Source: Bacillus andreraoultii
Lineage (GTDB): Bacteria; Bacillota; Bacilli; Bacillales; Caldibacillaceae
Length of the DNA: 64,000 bases
NCBI RefSeq assembly: GCF_001244735.1
Contig: NZ_LN868935.1
Location: forward strand, 140,092 to 204,091
Direction: 5' to 3'
Shown: in pieces, positions 1 through 9,145 of the stretch
Layout of the letters: every line of letters starts with the position of its first letter
Position numbering within the stretch: position 1 is the stretch's first letter
Made by a program: the position numbers and the translations under genes
The notes under the pieces: model-generated
Database searches by the model: none
What the model saw: only the letters and a program-made list of their open reading frames with translations
What the model was told of the DNA's origin: nothing

Positions 1-189
1 GCAGGTCGCGCTATTCAAGCTGGACGTGTTTGGACCAATACGTATCATAAATATCCTGCTGGTGCTGCATTCGGTGGTTACAAAATGTCTGGTATCGGTC
101 GTGAAAACCATGCAATGATGCTTGACCACTATTCACAAACAAAATGCTTACTCGTGAGCTATGACCGTAAACCTCAAGGGTTCTTCTAA
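1..189 (+). CDS. Aldehyde dehydrogenase, C-terminal fragment
   Basis: Open from the first base to a TAA at 187-189, giving the last 62 residues of an NAD(P)-dependent aldehyde dehydrogenase; the 5' part lies outside the window. Visible family features are [20 protein letters not shown], then the KMSGIGRE segment and a C-terminal oligomerisation strand ending YDRKPQGFF. This tail resembles acetaldehyde dehydrogenases of the ExaC/AldB type that oxidise acetaldehyde to acetate. The DUF779 gene 23 bp downstream fits, because DUF779 genes commonly follow this dehydrogenase type. The exact substrate cannot be told from the fragment. Confidence 0.9.
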   Translation, partial: AGRAIQAGRVWTNTYHKYPAGAAFGGYKMSGIGRENHAMMLDHYSQTKCLLVSYDRKPQGFF

Positions 190-212
190 ACAATACACGA
201 GGAGATAAAAAG

Positions 213-578
213 ATGGTGAATCAGGTCGATGTAACCGATGAAGCACTTGACTTCATCCATATGCTAAAAGAAAAATATAGAAACATTTTATTCTATCAAT
301 CAGGCGGTTGCTGTGATGGTTCTGCAGTAATGTGTTATCAAGAAGGTGATTTTCTCATAGGTGAAAACGATATTCTTCTCGGTTTCATTGGAAATGTACC
401 GCTTTACATGCATAAAAGCCAATGCAATTATTGGAAACATACGCAACTAATAATTGATGTGACCGACGGGGAAGGTCCAGCATTTTCACTTGATAGTCTA
501 GAAGATAAACATTTTATCACGCGCTCACGTGTTTTTACCGATGACGAGTACGAGGAAAAAGAAAAGATATGTCGATAG
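213..578 (+). CDS. DUF779 family protein
   Basis: 121-residue soluble protein with the family core GGCCDGSAVMCYQEGDF near residues 31-47 and further conserved histidine/cysteine positions (HKSQCNYWKH, about 67-76). DUF779 proteins have no firmly assigned reaction; they are found beside acetaldehyde-type aldehyde dehydrogenases and may assist them. A clear GAGGAG ribosome site precedes the ATG and only 23 bp separate it from the dehydrogenase stop codon, so the two are probably co-transcribed. A terminator hairpin follows at 654-688. Family assignment is firm, function is inferred from context. Confidence 0.85.
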   Translation: MVNQVDVTDEALDFIHMLKEKYRNILFYQSGGCCDGSAVMCYQEGDFLIGENDILLGFIGNVPLYMHKSQCNYWKHTQLIIDVTDGEGPAFSLDSLEDKHFITRSRVFTDDEYEEKEKICR

Positions 579-653
579 ATAAGGCTAAAGAAACTGTTAA
601 TTTAAAGAATCTAAAACGAACATAAGCTTATGGGGAAATTATAATATATAAAA

Positions 654-688
654 TAAGAAGCTGCCTTACACGAGAAGGTAGCTTCTTA
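654..688. terminator. Bidirectional terminator between DUF779 gene and metA
   Basis: A 14-bp stem (654-667 with 675-688, one G-T pair) with a 7-nt loop sits between two convergent genes. T-rich sequence lies on the right and A-rich sequence on the left, so it can serve both strands. Confidence 0.8.
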
Positions 689-704
689 ACTTTAAACCGA
701 AAAT

Positions 705-1610
705 TCACCATTGATACGGTGTCTCTTGGTAAACATAGTAATTCAGCCAATTAGAAAATAATAAATAACTGTGTGAACGCCATGTGTGAAGTGGACGTGC
801 TAGAACATCATCATTTGGAAAGTAATTTTTTGGAATGTCCGTATCAAGACCTTTCCTTTGGTCACGGACATATTCATCCGCTAATGTTGTTGCATCATAT
901 TCCAAATGGCCAGTAATCATAATGTTTTTTCCACTTTCCGACATAATAATGAATGGTGCCCCTTCCTCTGAAACAGACAACAATTTTAAATCTGGATGGT
1001 TTTCAATAGCTGTACGGGATACATCCGTATAACGAGAATGTGGTGCATTGAAAACTTCATCAAAACCGCGTATTAGTTTTACCGTTGGATCTGAACATTG
1101 ATGTTTAAATATACCAAAGCATTTTTTTGGAAGTTCGTATTTTCCAATTCCATAATGATAATACAGCGCAGCTTGGGCACCCCAACAAATATGTAATGTA
1201 GAGGTGACATTGGTTTTCGTCCACGCCATAATCTCTGTTAATTCACTCCAATAGTCCACATCCTCAAAGGCCATCTTCTCCACAGGTGCACCAGTAATAA
1301 TCATTCCATCAAAGCGTCGATTCTTCACTTCAGGAAATGTAGTATAAAAATTATCTAAATGATAATTGCTTACATTTCGTGACAAATATGTGGATGTTCG
1401 TAAAAATGTAATGTTTACTTGTAGCGGAGTATTTCCTAGTAATCTAAGAAGTTGTAATTCTGTTTTTTCCTTTTCTGGCATTAAATTTAAAATGAGGATA
1501 TTTAGTGGACGAATATCTTGAGTTCTCGCCCGGTCTTCATCCATAATAAAAATCTTTTCTTTTCTTAACAATTCTCCCGCCGGTAAGTTTTTCGGGATAT
1601 TAATTGGCAC
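705..1610 (-). CDS. metA: Homoserine O-acetyltransferase (MetA, HTS family)
   Basis: Acylates homoserine with acetyl-CoA, the first committed step of methionine synthesis. The GTG at 1610 is chosen as start because GGGGGTG lies just upstream and because it puts the residues at the standard family numbering: Cys142 (HICWGA), His235 and Glu237 (GHLEYD) form the catalytic set, and residue 111 is Glu (GAPVE). In characterised MetA proteins Glu111 goes with acetyl-CoA use and Gly111 with succinyl-CoA. Length is 301 residues, normal for Bacillus MetA. An upstream TTG at 1625 would add five residues and overlap the ribosome site. No S-box leader is present; a TATAAT at 1676-1681 suggests its own promoter. 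Confidence 0.95.
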   Translation of the reverse strand: MPINIPKNLPAGELLRKEKIFIMDEDRARTQDIRPLNILILNLMPEKEKTELQLLRLLGNTPLQVNITFLRTSTYLSRNVSNYHLDNFYTTFPEVKNRRFDGMIITGAPVEKMAFEDVDYWSELTEIMAWTKTNVTSTLHICWGAQAALYYHYGIGKYELPKKCFGIFKHQCSDPTVKLIRGFDEVFNAPHSRYTDVSRTAIENHPDLKLLSVSEEGAPFIIMSESGKNIMITGHLEYDATTLADEYVRDQRKGLDTDIPKNYFPNDDVLARPLHTWRSHSYLLFSNWLNYYVYQETPYQW

Positions 1611-1675
1611 CCTATTCACCCCCAATAAAATGAACGATACGAAGTCGAAATCAGCATTTACTACTAATAATAAAG

Positions 1676-1681
1676 ATTATA
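1676..1681 (-). promoter_or_regulatory. Possible -10 box for metA
   Basis: TATAAT on the minus strand, 65 bases before the metA GTG, in the short gap after the histidine kinase gene. A convincing -35 box at 17 bp is not seen (TGAAAA at best), so the call is weak. Confidence 0.35.
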
Positions 1682-1700
1682 CCGATTTTTCTTTATATTT

Positions 1701-3437
1701 TCATTCCTTTTTGTTTATTAAAAGTAAAATTGTCACAACCGTACCTTTATTGGGCTTGGATTCAACGAAAATCATTCCTTTATGTAAGTCAACAATTTGT
1801 TTCGCTATACTCATTCCAAGTCCTGTCCCATCACTTTCTTCCTCTGTATTTGTTCCTCGATAGTAACGAGTAAATAAATGTGATAATGTTTCTTCATCCA
1901 TGCCCACCCCATTATCTTCTATCCTAATCTTTAGTTCCATTCCATCCGTACTTAAGGTAACGACCGTTTTTGTACCTGGTGGATTGTGCTTCATTGCGTT
2001 ATATAAAAGATTATCAATCATTCTCTCAAACAATCTTTTATTCATTTGAATGAAAACTGGTTCATCTACTGTTTGTAAAATACATGGATAAGTAGAAAGC
2101 ATTCGATCACGCGTAAACTTATCTAGAATTTCTTTCATAAATTGGTTTATTTCAACAACTTCAAAACAAATGTTGATCGAATCATTCTTTAACTGAAAAC
2201 TAAGTGAAAAATCCTCAATCAAATTTACCATGTAATCACTTTTTTCTCGAATGGTGTGTCCTATTTCCTCTAATTCCTCTTTCGTCCATTCATATTGCCC
2301 ACTTTCTAATAAGTTCCCATACCCTTGCATCGTGGATATTGGTGTTCGTAGATCATGTGAAATACCGGACATCCATTCTTGTCGCGATTTTTCTAATTGT
2401 TCCCGTTCTTTTCGAGAAGCAGCTAATTTTTCTGCCATTGTATAAAAAGCTTGAAATACTTCTTCATACAAACGATATCGTCTCTTAATTTTTCCATTCT
2501 TTCGATAAAAGAGTTTCTTTTCTTTTATTGTCAATACTTCTTCGTACTGTTCATTTCCCATTCGACTTAATAAATTTGTAAAAATAAACAATGGGTTTCC
2601 ATATCGAAATCCGTTCCAAACAGAGATAGCAATGGTAATCAATAATATAACTACTCCTGTTATTGCAAGAGTCAAAATAAACTCCCTGTAAGAGTCCAGT
2701 TGAATTTGTTTCTTCTTATCATTTGGTGTATGAAGAACCCATAATGTATTCGCTTCAGAATTCTCATACGTTAATCGCTTTGTTGAAAACATATTTGGGG
2801 CCGCTTCTCTTAAAAACGCATCTAATGGTTTTTCCTTCTTATCATAATTTTCGCCGATTTTCACTAGTAATTGATGGTCTTGATATACTTCTAGAGAACC
2901 ATGTACGTTTGCAAGTAGTTGTTCAATATCTTTCCGATCCTCTTCTTTAGTCAATCCATTGACATGATATTTATCTATAAGTTCATTCATCACACGATTT
3001 GCTTCATCTTTATGACCTAAAATAAATAAATACGGTTCTTTGTAAAATGTTTCTAAATAAAAATATAATGTATACCCGTTTAACTCCTTTGTTTTCTTCA
3101 TTTTTTCTAGGTCGTTTAAACGATATGATTTCGGAATATCATTTGGTACATTTCCAGAATCCACAACTTCTCCTTCCTCATTAACAATCTGTACCCAGAT
3201 GTCTTCTTTTTGGATATTATCCTTCCATCCATCGCTCATCTCCAATTGTACGAGTGAATCCGTATCTGTACTAATATCTTCCAAGAGTACTTGATAATAA
3301 TTATGTTCCGACTCTTTTTCAACAAAATGATAAACAACAACCAATAACGTTAGGAAAATAACGACAACCATTAAAATACCGACAGAAATAAATTGGGTTG
3401 CAAAATTAATAAATAACCGGAACTTTAACTTTCTCAT
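1701..3437 (-). CDS. Membrane sensor histidine kinase (HisKA/HATPase)
   Basis: 578-residue transmembrane sensor kinase. TM1 spans about 11-37, an extracytoplasmic sensor domain about 40-250, and TM2 about 253-274. The HisKA H-box is SGISHDLRTP with phospho-acceptor His361. The ATPase domain shows an N-box (NLLYNAMKHN, about 476-485), a G1 box (DNGVGMD, 508-514) and a G2 box (GTGLGMS, 537-543). All catalytic boxes are intact. It overlaps the response regulator by 4 bp (ATGA), showing translational coupling. The signal is unknown. A DUF418 membrane protein is divergently encoded next to the pair and may belong to the same response. Confidence 0.93.
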   Translation of the reverse strand: MRKLKFRLFINFATQFISVGILMVVVIFLTLLVVVYHFVEKESEHNYYQVLLEDISTDTDSLVQLEMSDGWKDNIQKEDIWVQIVNEEGEVVDSGNVPNDIPKSYRLNDLEKMKKTKELNGYTLYFYLETFYKEPYLFILGHKDEANRVMNELIDKYHVNGLTKEEDRKDIEQLLANVHGSLEVYQDHQLLVKIGENYDKKEKPLDAFLREAAPNMFSTKRLTYENSEANTLWVLHTPNDKKKQIQLDSYREFILTLAITGVVILLITIAISVWNGFRYGNPLFIFTNLLSRMGNEQYEEVLTIKEKKLFYRKNGKIKRRYRLYEEVFQAFYTMAEKLAASRKEREQLEKSRQEWMSGISHDLRTPISTMQGYGNLLESGQYEWTKEELEEIGHTIREKSDYMVNLIEDFSLSFQLKNDSINICFEVVEINQFMKEILDKFTRDRMLSTYPCILQTVDEPVFIQMNKRLFERMIDNLLYNAMKHNPPGTKTVVTLSTDGMELKIRIEDNGVGMDEETLSHLFTRYYRGTNTEEESDGTGLGMSIAKQIVDLHKGMIFVESKPNKGTVVTILLLINKKE

Positions 3438-4147
3438 TTTTCATTTCCTTTTACTAATTTATAGCCTAATCCACGTACGGTTAATAATACTTTCGGTTGA
3501 CTAGGATCTTCTTCAATCCGTTCTCTAATTCTTCGTATATGGACAGAAACCGTATTTTCATCAACAAAATGATCAAATCCCCAAACCGCATCGAGCAATT
3601 TTGCTTTCGAGTGTACGATATTTGGGTATTTACAAAAATAGCGTAATAAAAGAAAAACTTGTGTCGGACACGGAATAATTCTCCCGTCAACAATTAATTC
3701 TCCTTTCTCTTCATCTAATATAAATCGACCAAAGTCATATCTCCTATTTTCTAAAGGTTGTCTCAATTTTTCTCCATTTCCCCTTCTTCGTAAATACGCT
3801 TTAATTCTCGCGGCAATTTCTAATGGATTAAACGGTTTCGTCACATAGTCATCTCCCCCGGTGGCAAAACCAGTTAGGACATCTAAATCGGAAACTTTTG
3901 CAGTAAGGAATATGATATACGCATTCGTCTTTTCACGGATTTTCGGACATAATTCAAATCCATTCCCATCCGGCAACATCACGTCAAGAATAATAATATC
4001 AAACTTGTGATTTTCTAATAATTTCATTGCTTCCTGACCTGTGTGTGCTGTGAATATTTTAGAAAATCCCTCTTTTTTTAACATGATCTCTACCATTTTC
4101 ACAATAGCCTTTTCATCATCAATAATTAATATACTTGCTATTTCCAT
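3434..4147 (-). CDS. OmpR/PhoB-family response regulator
   Basis: 237-residue regulator with a receiver domain (acidic pair Asp10/Asp11, phospho-acceptor Asp55 in ILDVMLPDG, Lys104 in VTKPF) and a C-terminal winged-helix DNA-binding domain (SVHIRRIRERIEEDP...TVRGLGYKL). The ATG at 4147 is preferred over 4189 because GGAGAGGGG lies 6 bp upstream and the receiver starts directly at MEIASILIIDDE. It is partner of the overlapping kinase gene. Targets are not shown by the sequence; the divergent DUF418 gene is the closest candidate. Confidence 0.93.
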   Translation of the reverse strand: MEIASILIIDDEKAIVKMVEIMLKKEGFSKIFTAHTGQEAMKLLENHKFDIIILDVMLPDGNGFELCPKIREKTNAYIIFLTAKVSDLDVLTGFATGGDDYVTKPFNPLEIAARIKAYLRRRGNGEKLRQPLENRRYDFGRFILDEEKGELIVDGRIIPCPTQVFLLLRYFCKYPNIVHSKAKLLDAVWGFDHFVDENTVSVHIRRIRERIEEDPSQPKVLLTVRGLGYKLVKGNEK

Positions 4148-4313
4148 GTTGTTCCCCTCTCCATACCCTTCTATATACTGTTTTACCATGTAAAGTTTAC
4201 CAGCAGTTTACCAAATTGAAAAAAGTTTATGTTCTGTTCAACCATTATTTGAACCATAGAAAACTCACTGTATTATTTTTATCTTACACATATACGGAAA
4301 GGATGAAAATAAA

Positions 4314-5507
4314 TTGTATAAAAGAATACATCTAATTGATGGATTACGTGGGTTCAGTTTGCTTGGGATTTTAATAGCGAATATGTTAATTTTCCAATAT
4401 GGAATTTATGGAATGGAACAAATCGAATTATTACGTCCTTGGGATCGGTTCATGTACGTATGGGTGAAAGTTTTTGTTGAGTCTAGTTTTATGCCAATCT
4501 TTTTATTTTTATTTGGCTATTCAATTATTATGTTAAAAGATAAGTTAGAGCGGACGAAAAAAAGAGTAAAATGCCATTTATTCCGCCGATATCTACTCCT
4601 CTTAGTTTTTGGTCTCCTCCATTCAATCTTTGTCTGGGAAGGTGATATTTTATTCTCTTACGGGTTTACAGGTCTAATGATGCTCATGTTTGTAAACAGG
4701 AAGAAAAAGACGATTATCATTTGGGCAGTTGTATTATTTTTGCTTACTTCTCTTTTTAGTTTTTTACCAGCAGAAGATACACCGGAAGATATGGAAAAAT
4801 TATCCTCTTATATTGAAAAGGAAAAGGATGTTTACGCGAATGGAACATACTGGGATACGGTTGAATTTCGCAATAGTGGTGAAGATCCATATGACATGCC
4901 AGATGCTTTTTACCTTATCATCTTTTTATTCACTCCGATTATTACATGCCCAATGCTGTTGTTTGGCATGTATGCGGCAAAAAGCGGTTGGTTTGCTACG
5001 CCTATATTGAAGAGGAAGAATTACCGGAATGGGGCAATCGTCTTTATTACCCTTGGACTACTGTTGAAAAGCATGCAATTTTCAATCCCTTTTTCGGGCA
5101 ATTTTGGATTCATTACACTAGGAGGACCAATCCTTGCCATTGGGTATATTTTTTTATTTAGTTATTTTTACACGAAGTCTGAACAAAACTTGCTTACCGT
5201 ATTTGATTATGTTGGCCGAATATCGATGACGAATTATTTAATGCAATCAGTCATTTGTACAACGATTTTTTACGGTTATGGATTGGGGCTTTTTGGTAAA
5301 CTAGGTGTGTTTAATGCTACTTTTCTTGCACTATTTATTTTCTCCTGTCAAGTGATAGCTAGTTATTTTTATTTAAAACATTGGAAAATGGGGCCTTTCG
5401 AAAAGCTAATTCGAATTGGAACCTATTTATCTTGGAAAGGAAACGTAAAGCTAAATAGAAAGGTACATGTCATGGAAACCGGTAAAAGTATAAACAAGGT
5501 ACAATAA
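4314..5507 (+). CDS. DUF418 family multi-pass membrane protein
   Basis: 397-residue polytopic membrane protein starting LIDGLRGFSLLGILIANM, the N-terminal signature of DUF418/YeiB-type proteins. Hydrophobic segments run through the whole chain, with a hydrophilic loop at about 145-190 (SFLPAEDTPEDMEKL...). The C-terminal DUF418 core includes GRISMTNYLMQSVICT. It begins with TTG; GGAAAGG lies 12 bp upstream, a rather long spacing. Members are thought to relate to acyltransferase-like membrane proteins, but function is unproven. The gene is divergent from the two-component pair. A hairpin terminator follows at 5546-5586. Confidence 0.85.
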   Translation: MYKRIHLIDGLRGFSLLGILIANMLIFQYGIYGMEQIELLRPWDRFMYVWVKVFVESSFMPIFLFLFGYSIIMLKDKLERTKKRVKCHLFRRYLLLLVFGLLHSIFVWEGDILFSYGFTGLMMLMFVNRKKKTIIIWAVVLFLLTSLFSFLPAEDTPEDMEKLSSYIEKEKDVYANGTYWDTVEFRNSGEDPYDMPDAFYLIIFLFTPIITCPMLLFGMYAAKSGWFATPILKRKNYRNGAIVFITLGLLLKSMQFSIPFSGNFGFITLGGPILAIGYIFLFSYFYTKSEQNLLTVFDYVGRISMTNYLMQSVICTTIFYGYGLGLFGKLGVFNATFLALFIFSCQVIASYFYLKHWKMGPFEKLIRIGTYLSWKGNVKLNRKVHVMETGKSINKVQ

Positions 5508-5545
5508 AATAAAACAGTAGGTGAAACTGCTATAAGATTGATATA

Positions 5546-5586
5546 CCTTAGTACATATTCTAAACAACCGTACTAAGGCTTTTTCA
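5546..5586 (+). terminator. Rho-independent terminator of the DUF418 gene
   Basis: Perfect 9-bp stem CCTTAGTAC/GTACTAAGG (5546-5554 with 5570-5578) followed by CTTTTTC. Confidence 0.8.
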
Positions 5587-5784
5587 TTTTACATTGTATG
5601 GATTCATCGGTTTTACCACTATAAATTACTTTACAAAATTACTTTGTTTAAGATATATTAGTAAAATATATAAGAAAATTAGTATATTAATCTTTCAACT
5701 TTCCCTCAAATTTATACCTACATTTATTACTTTACCAAGTTAACAAATCAAATGCGCCTTAGACTTTGAGATTGGAGGTAAGTT

Positions 5785-7215
5785 ATGGAAATAACTGAAA
5801 TTTTAGGAAAAATAAATGAATTCTTTTACTCTTATGTTCTTATTATTGTACTCGTTGGAGCTGGGCTATTTTTTACGATTAAAACAAAATTTATCCAGTT
5901 CCGGTTAATACCTGATATGTTTCGATTATTGACAGAAAAGGCTACGATAAATTCAAATGGAAAAATAGGTATTTCTTCATTCCAAGCATTTACAATTTCT
6001 GCAGCATCTCGGATTGGAACTGGGAATATTGCGGGAGTTGCTACTGCCATCGCTCTCGGTGGACCTGGTGCTGTATTTTGGATGTGGATCATTGCCCTTA
6101 TTGGTGGAGCTTCTTCTTTAATCGAAAGTACCCTAGCCCAAGTATATAAAGTTAAAGATCGCCACGGTTTCCGAGGTGGTCCAGCTTATTATATGGAAAA
6201 AGGGTTAAATAAACGTTGGATGGGAATTTTGTTTGCGGTTGTTATTACCTTAACGTATGGATTTGTTTTTAATGCCGTGCAAGCAAACACAATAACGATT
6301 GCATTCGAGGAAAGTTTTGGGATTAATCGAATTGTTCTTGGTATTATTTTATCGCTGTTGACAGCAATTATTGTTTTTGGCGGATTAAAACGAATTGTTC
6401 ATGTCACTCAAGTCATCGTCCCAGTGATGGCAATCGTTTATATTGGCGTTGCTCTTGTTGTTGTTTTTATGAACATAACGGAAATTCCGCATGTAATTAT
6501 GCTAATTGTGAAATCTGCCTTTGGTTTGGAAGAAGCTTTTTCTGGGATGGTTGGTGCTGCCGTTATGAACGGAATCAAGCGGGGACTTTTCTCTAATGAA
6601 GCAGGGATGGGTTCTGCTCCAAATGCTGCTGCAACGGCCGCCGTTTCCCATCCAGTAAAACAAGGTTTAATTCAAACTCTTGGGGTGTTCATTGATACAA
6701 TTTTTGTTTGTTCATCAACAGCGGCTATTGTTTTACTTAGTGATGCATACTTACAAGCCGACGCAGCATCTATTAATTTAACCCAACTATCACTAGCTGA
6801 TAATCTTGGTGATTGGTCTAGTATATTTTTAGCAATAGCGATTCTTATGTTCGCATATAGCACGATTATCGGTAACTATTATTACGGGGAAACAAACATC
6901 GGTTTTATTAAAGAATCAAAAACAGCATTGACGGTTTTCCGTATTCTCGCTGTTGCGTTTGTTATGTTTGGATCTGTCGCTAAAGTGAAATTTGTTTGGG
7001 ATTTAGCAGACCTATTTATGGCAATTATGGCATTAATTAACTTAGTCGCTATTCTTATGTTGTGGAAAGTAGCAAAACCAGTTATTTACGACTATTTAGA
7101 TCAGCGTAAAAAAGGACTGGATCCTGTATTTAATAAAAATAATGTACCACATATCGGTGAAGTTGAATGTTGGGATGATGAGGAAATTACATTAAAAGAT
7201 GAGCAATCTATGTAA
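5785..7215 (+). CDS. Sodium:alanine/glycine-type symporter (AGCS family)
   Basis: 476-residue, about 11-TM secondary transporter of the alanine/glycine:cation symporter family, importing small neutral amino acids with Na+. Signatures include the conserved N-terminal SAASRIGTGNIAGVATAI (about 71-88), the GGPGAVFWMW stretch, and LFSNEAGMGSAPNAAATA (about 269-286), which forms part of the substrate site in the family. The ribosome site TTGGAGGT is ideally placed. The C-terminal tail is acidic (CWDDEEITLKDEQ). Substrate (alanine, glycine or glutamine) cannot be resolved by eye. A terminator follows at 7225. Confidence 0.93.
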   Translation: MEITEILGKINEFFYSYVLIIVLVGAGLFFTIKTKFIQFRLIPDMFRLLTEKATINSNGKIGISSFQAFTISAASRIGTGNIAGVATAIALGGPGAVFWMWIIALIGGASSLIESTLAQVYKVKDRHGFRGGPAYYMEKGLNKRWMGILFAVVITLTYGFVFNAVQANTITIAFEESFGINRIVLGIILSLLTAIIVFGGLKRIVHVTQVIVPVMAIVYIGVALVVVFMNITEIPHVIMLIVKSAFGLEEAFSGMVGAAVMNGIKRGLFSNEAGMGSAPNAAATAAVSHPVKQGLIQTLGVFIDTIFVCSSTAAIVLLSDAYLQADAASINLTQLSLADNLGDWSSIFLAIAILMFAYSTIIGNYYYGETNIGFIKESKTALTVFRILAVAFVMFGSVAKVKFVWDLADLFMAIMALINLVAILMLWKVAKPVIYDYLDQRKKGLDPVFNKNNVPHIGEVECWDDEEITLKDEQSM

Positions 7216-7224
7216 AAAGATTAG

Positions 7225-7257
7225 GACCTATTCTTAAGTTGGATAGGTCTTTTTTTA
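7225..7257 (+). terminator. Rho-independent terminator of the AGCS gene
   Basis: Stem GACCTATTC/GGATAGGTC (7225-7233 with 7241-7249, one wobble pair) followed by eight T, ten bases after the stop codon. Confidence 0.9.
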
Positions 7258-7379
7258 ATCAGAATACCAATCTTTTTCAAAAATGTACTTATGTGAAACA
7301 GTAGCATTTTTATGAATCTTGTTTCTTTCTCTAACAAATCACTCCAACATTTCGCTTGCCTTTGTTATTTTTTCGACCA

Positions 7380-7575
7380 CTTTTCACGGAATCCTCATCG
7401 TTTTCTTCATAGCACTACTCCAGCCCATTTTCACTGAACTTACCAAATTTCGAGCGTATAGAACCCTTCTATAAACCAGTTTTCGCGGAATCTCCATCAT
7501 TTTCGGCTCATAGAACCCTTCTATGAACCAGTTTTCGCGGAATCTTCATCATTTTCGGCTTATAGACCACTTCTA
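7380..7575. repeat. Degenerate 52-bp tandem intergenic repeats
   Basis: Two nearly identical 52-bp units (7458-7509 and 7510-7561) carry TATAGAACCCTTCTAT, CAGTTTTCGCGGAATC and CATTTTCGGCT. Weaker copies flank them (TTTTCACGGAATCCTCATC near 7380, a truncated third start at 7562). Related text recurs at about 59670-59770. The block fills most of the 480-bp gap before the next gene, and no coding potential was recognised in it. Confidence 0.7.
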
Positions 7576-7699
7576 CCAAATAAACCGATTTATGTAGAAA
7601 TATGTAGATATTTATAAGCGAAATATTTCAAATTTTTAAAGGAAAATTGCTAGTTTAGTAGAAATATATAGTAAATGCAAATTTTGAGGGGTGTATGAA

Positions 7700-7930
7700 A
7701 TGGATCGGATTAGTTTTATATCATACGTATTACATCAATCAACGAATGAGAAATTAAAGAAGTTCGCATTAGATTTATTAAACGGTGCCATTACTTTGAG
7801 AGAAGTGGAAAGAAAATCACCTTTAGCTGAGGCGGAAATTAAACGTGCTGAAATCTTATATAAAAATGGGGATGTTGATTTTCAATTTGTATACAAGTTT
7901 GTTGCAGAAAAGATGAATATCGCCTCGTAA
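7700..7930 (+). CDS. Small hypothetical protein
   Basis: 76-residue protein (MDRISFISYVLHQSTNEKL...) with a hydrophilic, probably all-helical composition and no membrane segment. The ATG at 7700 is preferred to the in-frame GTG at 7691 because GAGGGGTG (7686-7693) then serves as ribosome site with proper spacing. The sequence AEAEIKRAEILYKNGDVDFQFVYKFV looks like a helical repeat segment. I do not recognise a family and assign no function. It stands alone between repeat-rich gaps. Confidence 0.55.
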   Translation: MDRISFISYVLHQSTNEKLKKFALDLLNGAITLREVERKSPLAEAEIKRAEILYKNGDVDFQFVYKFVAEKMNIAS

Positions 7931-8110
7931 TCACTTTTATTAGGAGCTTGTTAAGGAAGAAAACTGAGATACAGAAATTGATTTCATGTGAAAACATGCA
8001 TAGTTAAACAATTTGGTCAAACGGTCATCTAGAAGAGTTATAAATGCCCAATTGATAAAAAGTACGATTAAACGACAATCTAATATGGTTTAGTAGCATA
8101 AAGAAACCTC

Positions 8111-8260
8111 AGGGACGCTAGAGACTTTAGGCAACCAAGGGACTAGAGTTCGCCGCAAAAAAAGTTTTTTCTGCTGGATGTAATGCTGCTAGAGCCTTCC
8201 TTGTACGCTTATCTGTATTGAAAAGTAAAAATTGGAAAATTTATACTTTCCTATTAACTA
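8111..8260. repeat. Dispersed terminator-abutting repeat, copy A
   Basis: Shares segments with 12038-12120, 16326-16475 and 55312-55404: CGCTAGAGACTTTAGGC, ACTAGAGTTCGCCG, TGTAATGCTGCTAGAG, CCTTCCTTGT, and a right end ATACTTTCCTATTA. It ends exactly where the terminator of the minus-strand ABC operon begins. Nothing else is recognised in the 7931-8305 gap. Confidence 0.7.
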
Positions 8261-8300
8261 AAAAAGGATTGTTGCGAATAATTCCCAACAATCCTTTTTA
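8261..8300 (-). terminator. Terminator of the sugar ABC operon
   Basis: Perfect 14-bp stem AAAAAGGATTGTTG/CAACAATCCTTTTT (8261-8274 with 8286-8299), just beyond the permease stop codon at 8306. Confidence 0.9.
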
Positions 8301-8305
8301 CAGAA

Positions 8306-9145
8306 TCAACCTTTAACAGAACCTGCTGTAATACTTTTAATAACATGTTTTTGAGCTGATAGATAGAAAATAATAACCGGTAAGATTGACAATACAAGTA
8401 ATGCCATAAGTGAACCGTAATCTGTATTACCGTAAGAACCTTGTAAATATTGAATAGCAATCGGAATCGTTTTGTAGTTTGTTCCAAGTAACAAGTATGG
8501 AAGTAAGTAGTCATTCCAAATCCACATTGCGTTTAAAATGGCAACTGTTACAGCTGTTGGTTTTAACATTGGAAGGACAATCATAAAGAATGTACGAATT
8601 GGTCCACATCCATCGATAATCGCTGCTTCTTCAATTTCAAGCGGAATGGCTTTAACAAATCCCGTAAACATAAATACAGAAAGTCCTGCACCGAATCCAA
8701 GATAAACGAGAATAATTCCAACTGGATTATCTAAATGGAGACGGTTTGCAAACCAAGTTAATGTAAACATCACCATTTGGAATGGAACAATCATCGAGAA
8801 AACGAACATATAATATAAAAAGTTTGTAAATTTACTTTTCACTCGAACGATATACCATGCTGTCATCGCTGTTAAAAGAACGATAACGATAACAGAAAAT
8901 ATGGTAATAAATAATGATAAACCGAAGCTATTCCAAAAATTAACTGTATTAATTCCTCGAATATAGTTTTCTAATCCGACAAAGGTGGTTGAATTTGGTA
9001 ATGAAAAAAGATCCTCACTAATATATAGTTTCCCTTTAAATGAGTTAATAAAAATTAGGAATATCGGTGCTAAAAAGACAAGAGCAAGGATAAATAATAA
9101 ACCTGTTATCATCAAATTTCTTGATTTTTTCTTAGCTGAATCCAT
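8306..9145 (-). CDS. Carbohydrate ABC transporter permease (MalG-like, CUT1)
   Basis: 279-residue inner-membrane permease with about six TM segments. The cytoplasmic EAA loop that contacts the ATPase is present (EEAAIIDGCGPIRTFFMIVLPMLKP). It overlaps the MalF-like permease gene by one base, so the two subunits are translationally coupled. Together with the binding protein at 10150-11508 it forms a CUT1 importer for a sugar or oligosaccharide. No ATPase gene lies in the cluster, so a shared MsmX-type ATPase encoded elsewhere is expected. Substrate is unknown; beta-glucosides are a guess from the GH3 genes 9 kb away. Confidence 0.93.
   Translation of the reverse strand: MDSAKKKSRNLMITGLLFILALVFLAPIFLIFINSFKGKLYISEDLFSLPNSTTFVGLENYIRGINTVNFWNSFGLSLFITIFSVIVIVLLTAMTAWYIVRVKSKFTNFLYYMFVFSMIVPFQMVMFTLTWFANRLHLDNPVGIILVYLGFGAGLSVFMFTGFVKAIPLEIEEAAIIDGCGPIRTFFMIVLPMLKPTAVTVAILNAMWIWNDYLLPYLLLGTNYKTIPIAIQYLQGSYGNTDYGSLMALLVLSILPVIIFYLSAQKHVIKSITAGSVKG

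Noticed and set aside
1..193. Minus-strand 60-codon frame at the window start
   Set aside because: It is the shadow of the aldehyde dehydrogenase coding strand.
5587..5784. Glycine or other riboswitch upstream of the AGCS gene
   Set aside because: The sequence is AT-rich with no aptamer core and no terminator between promoter and gene.
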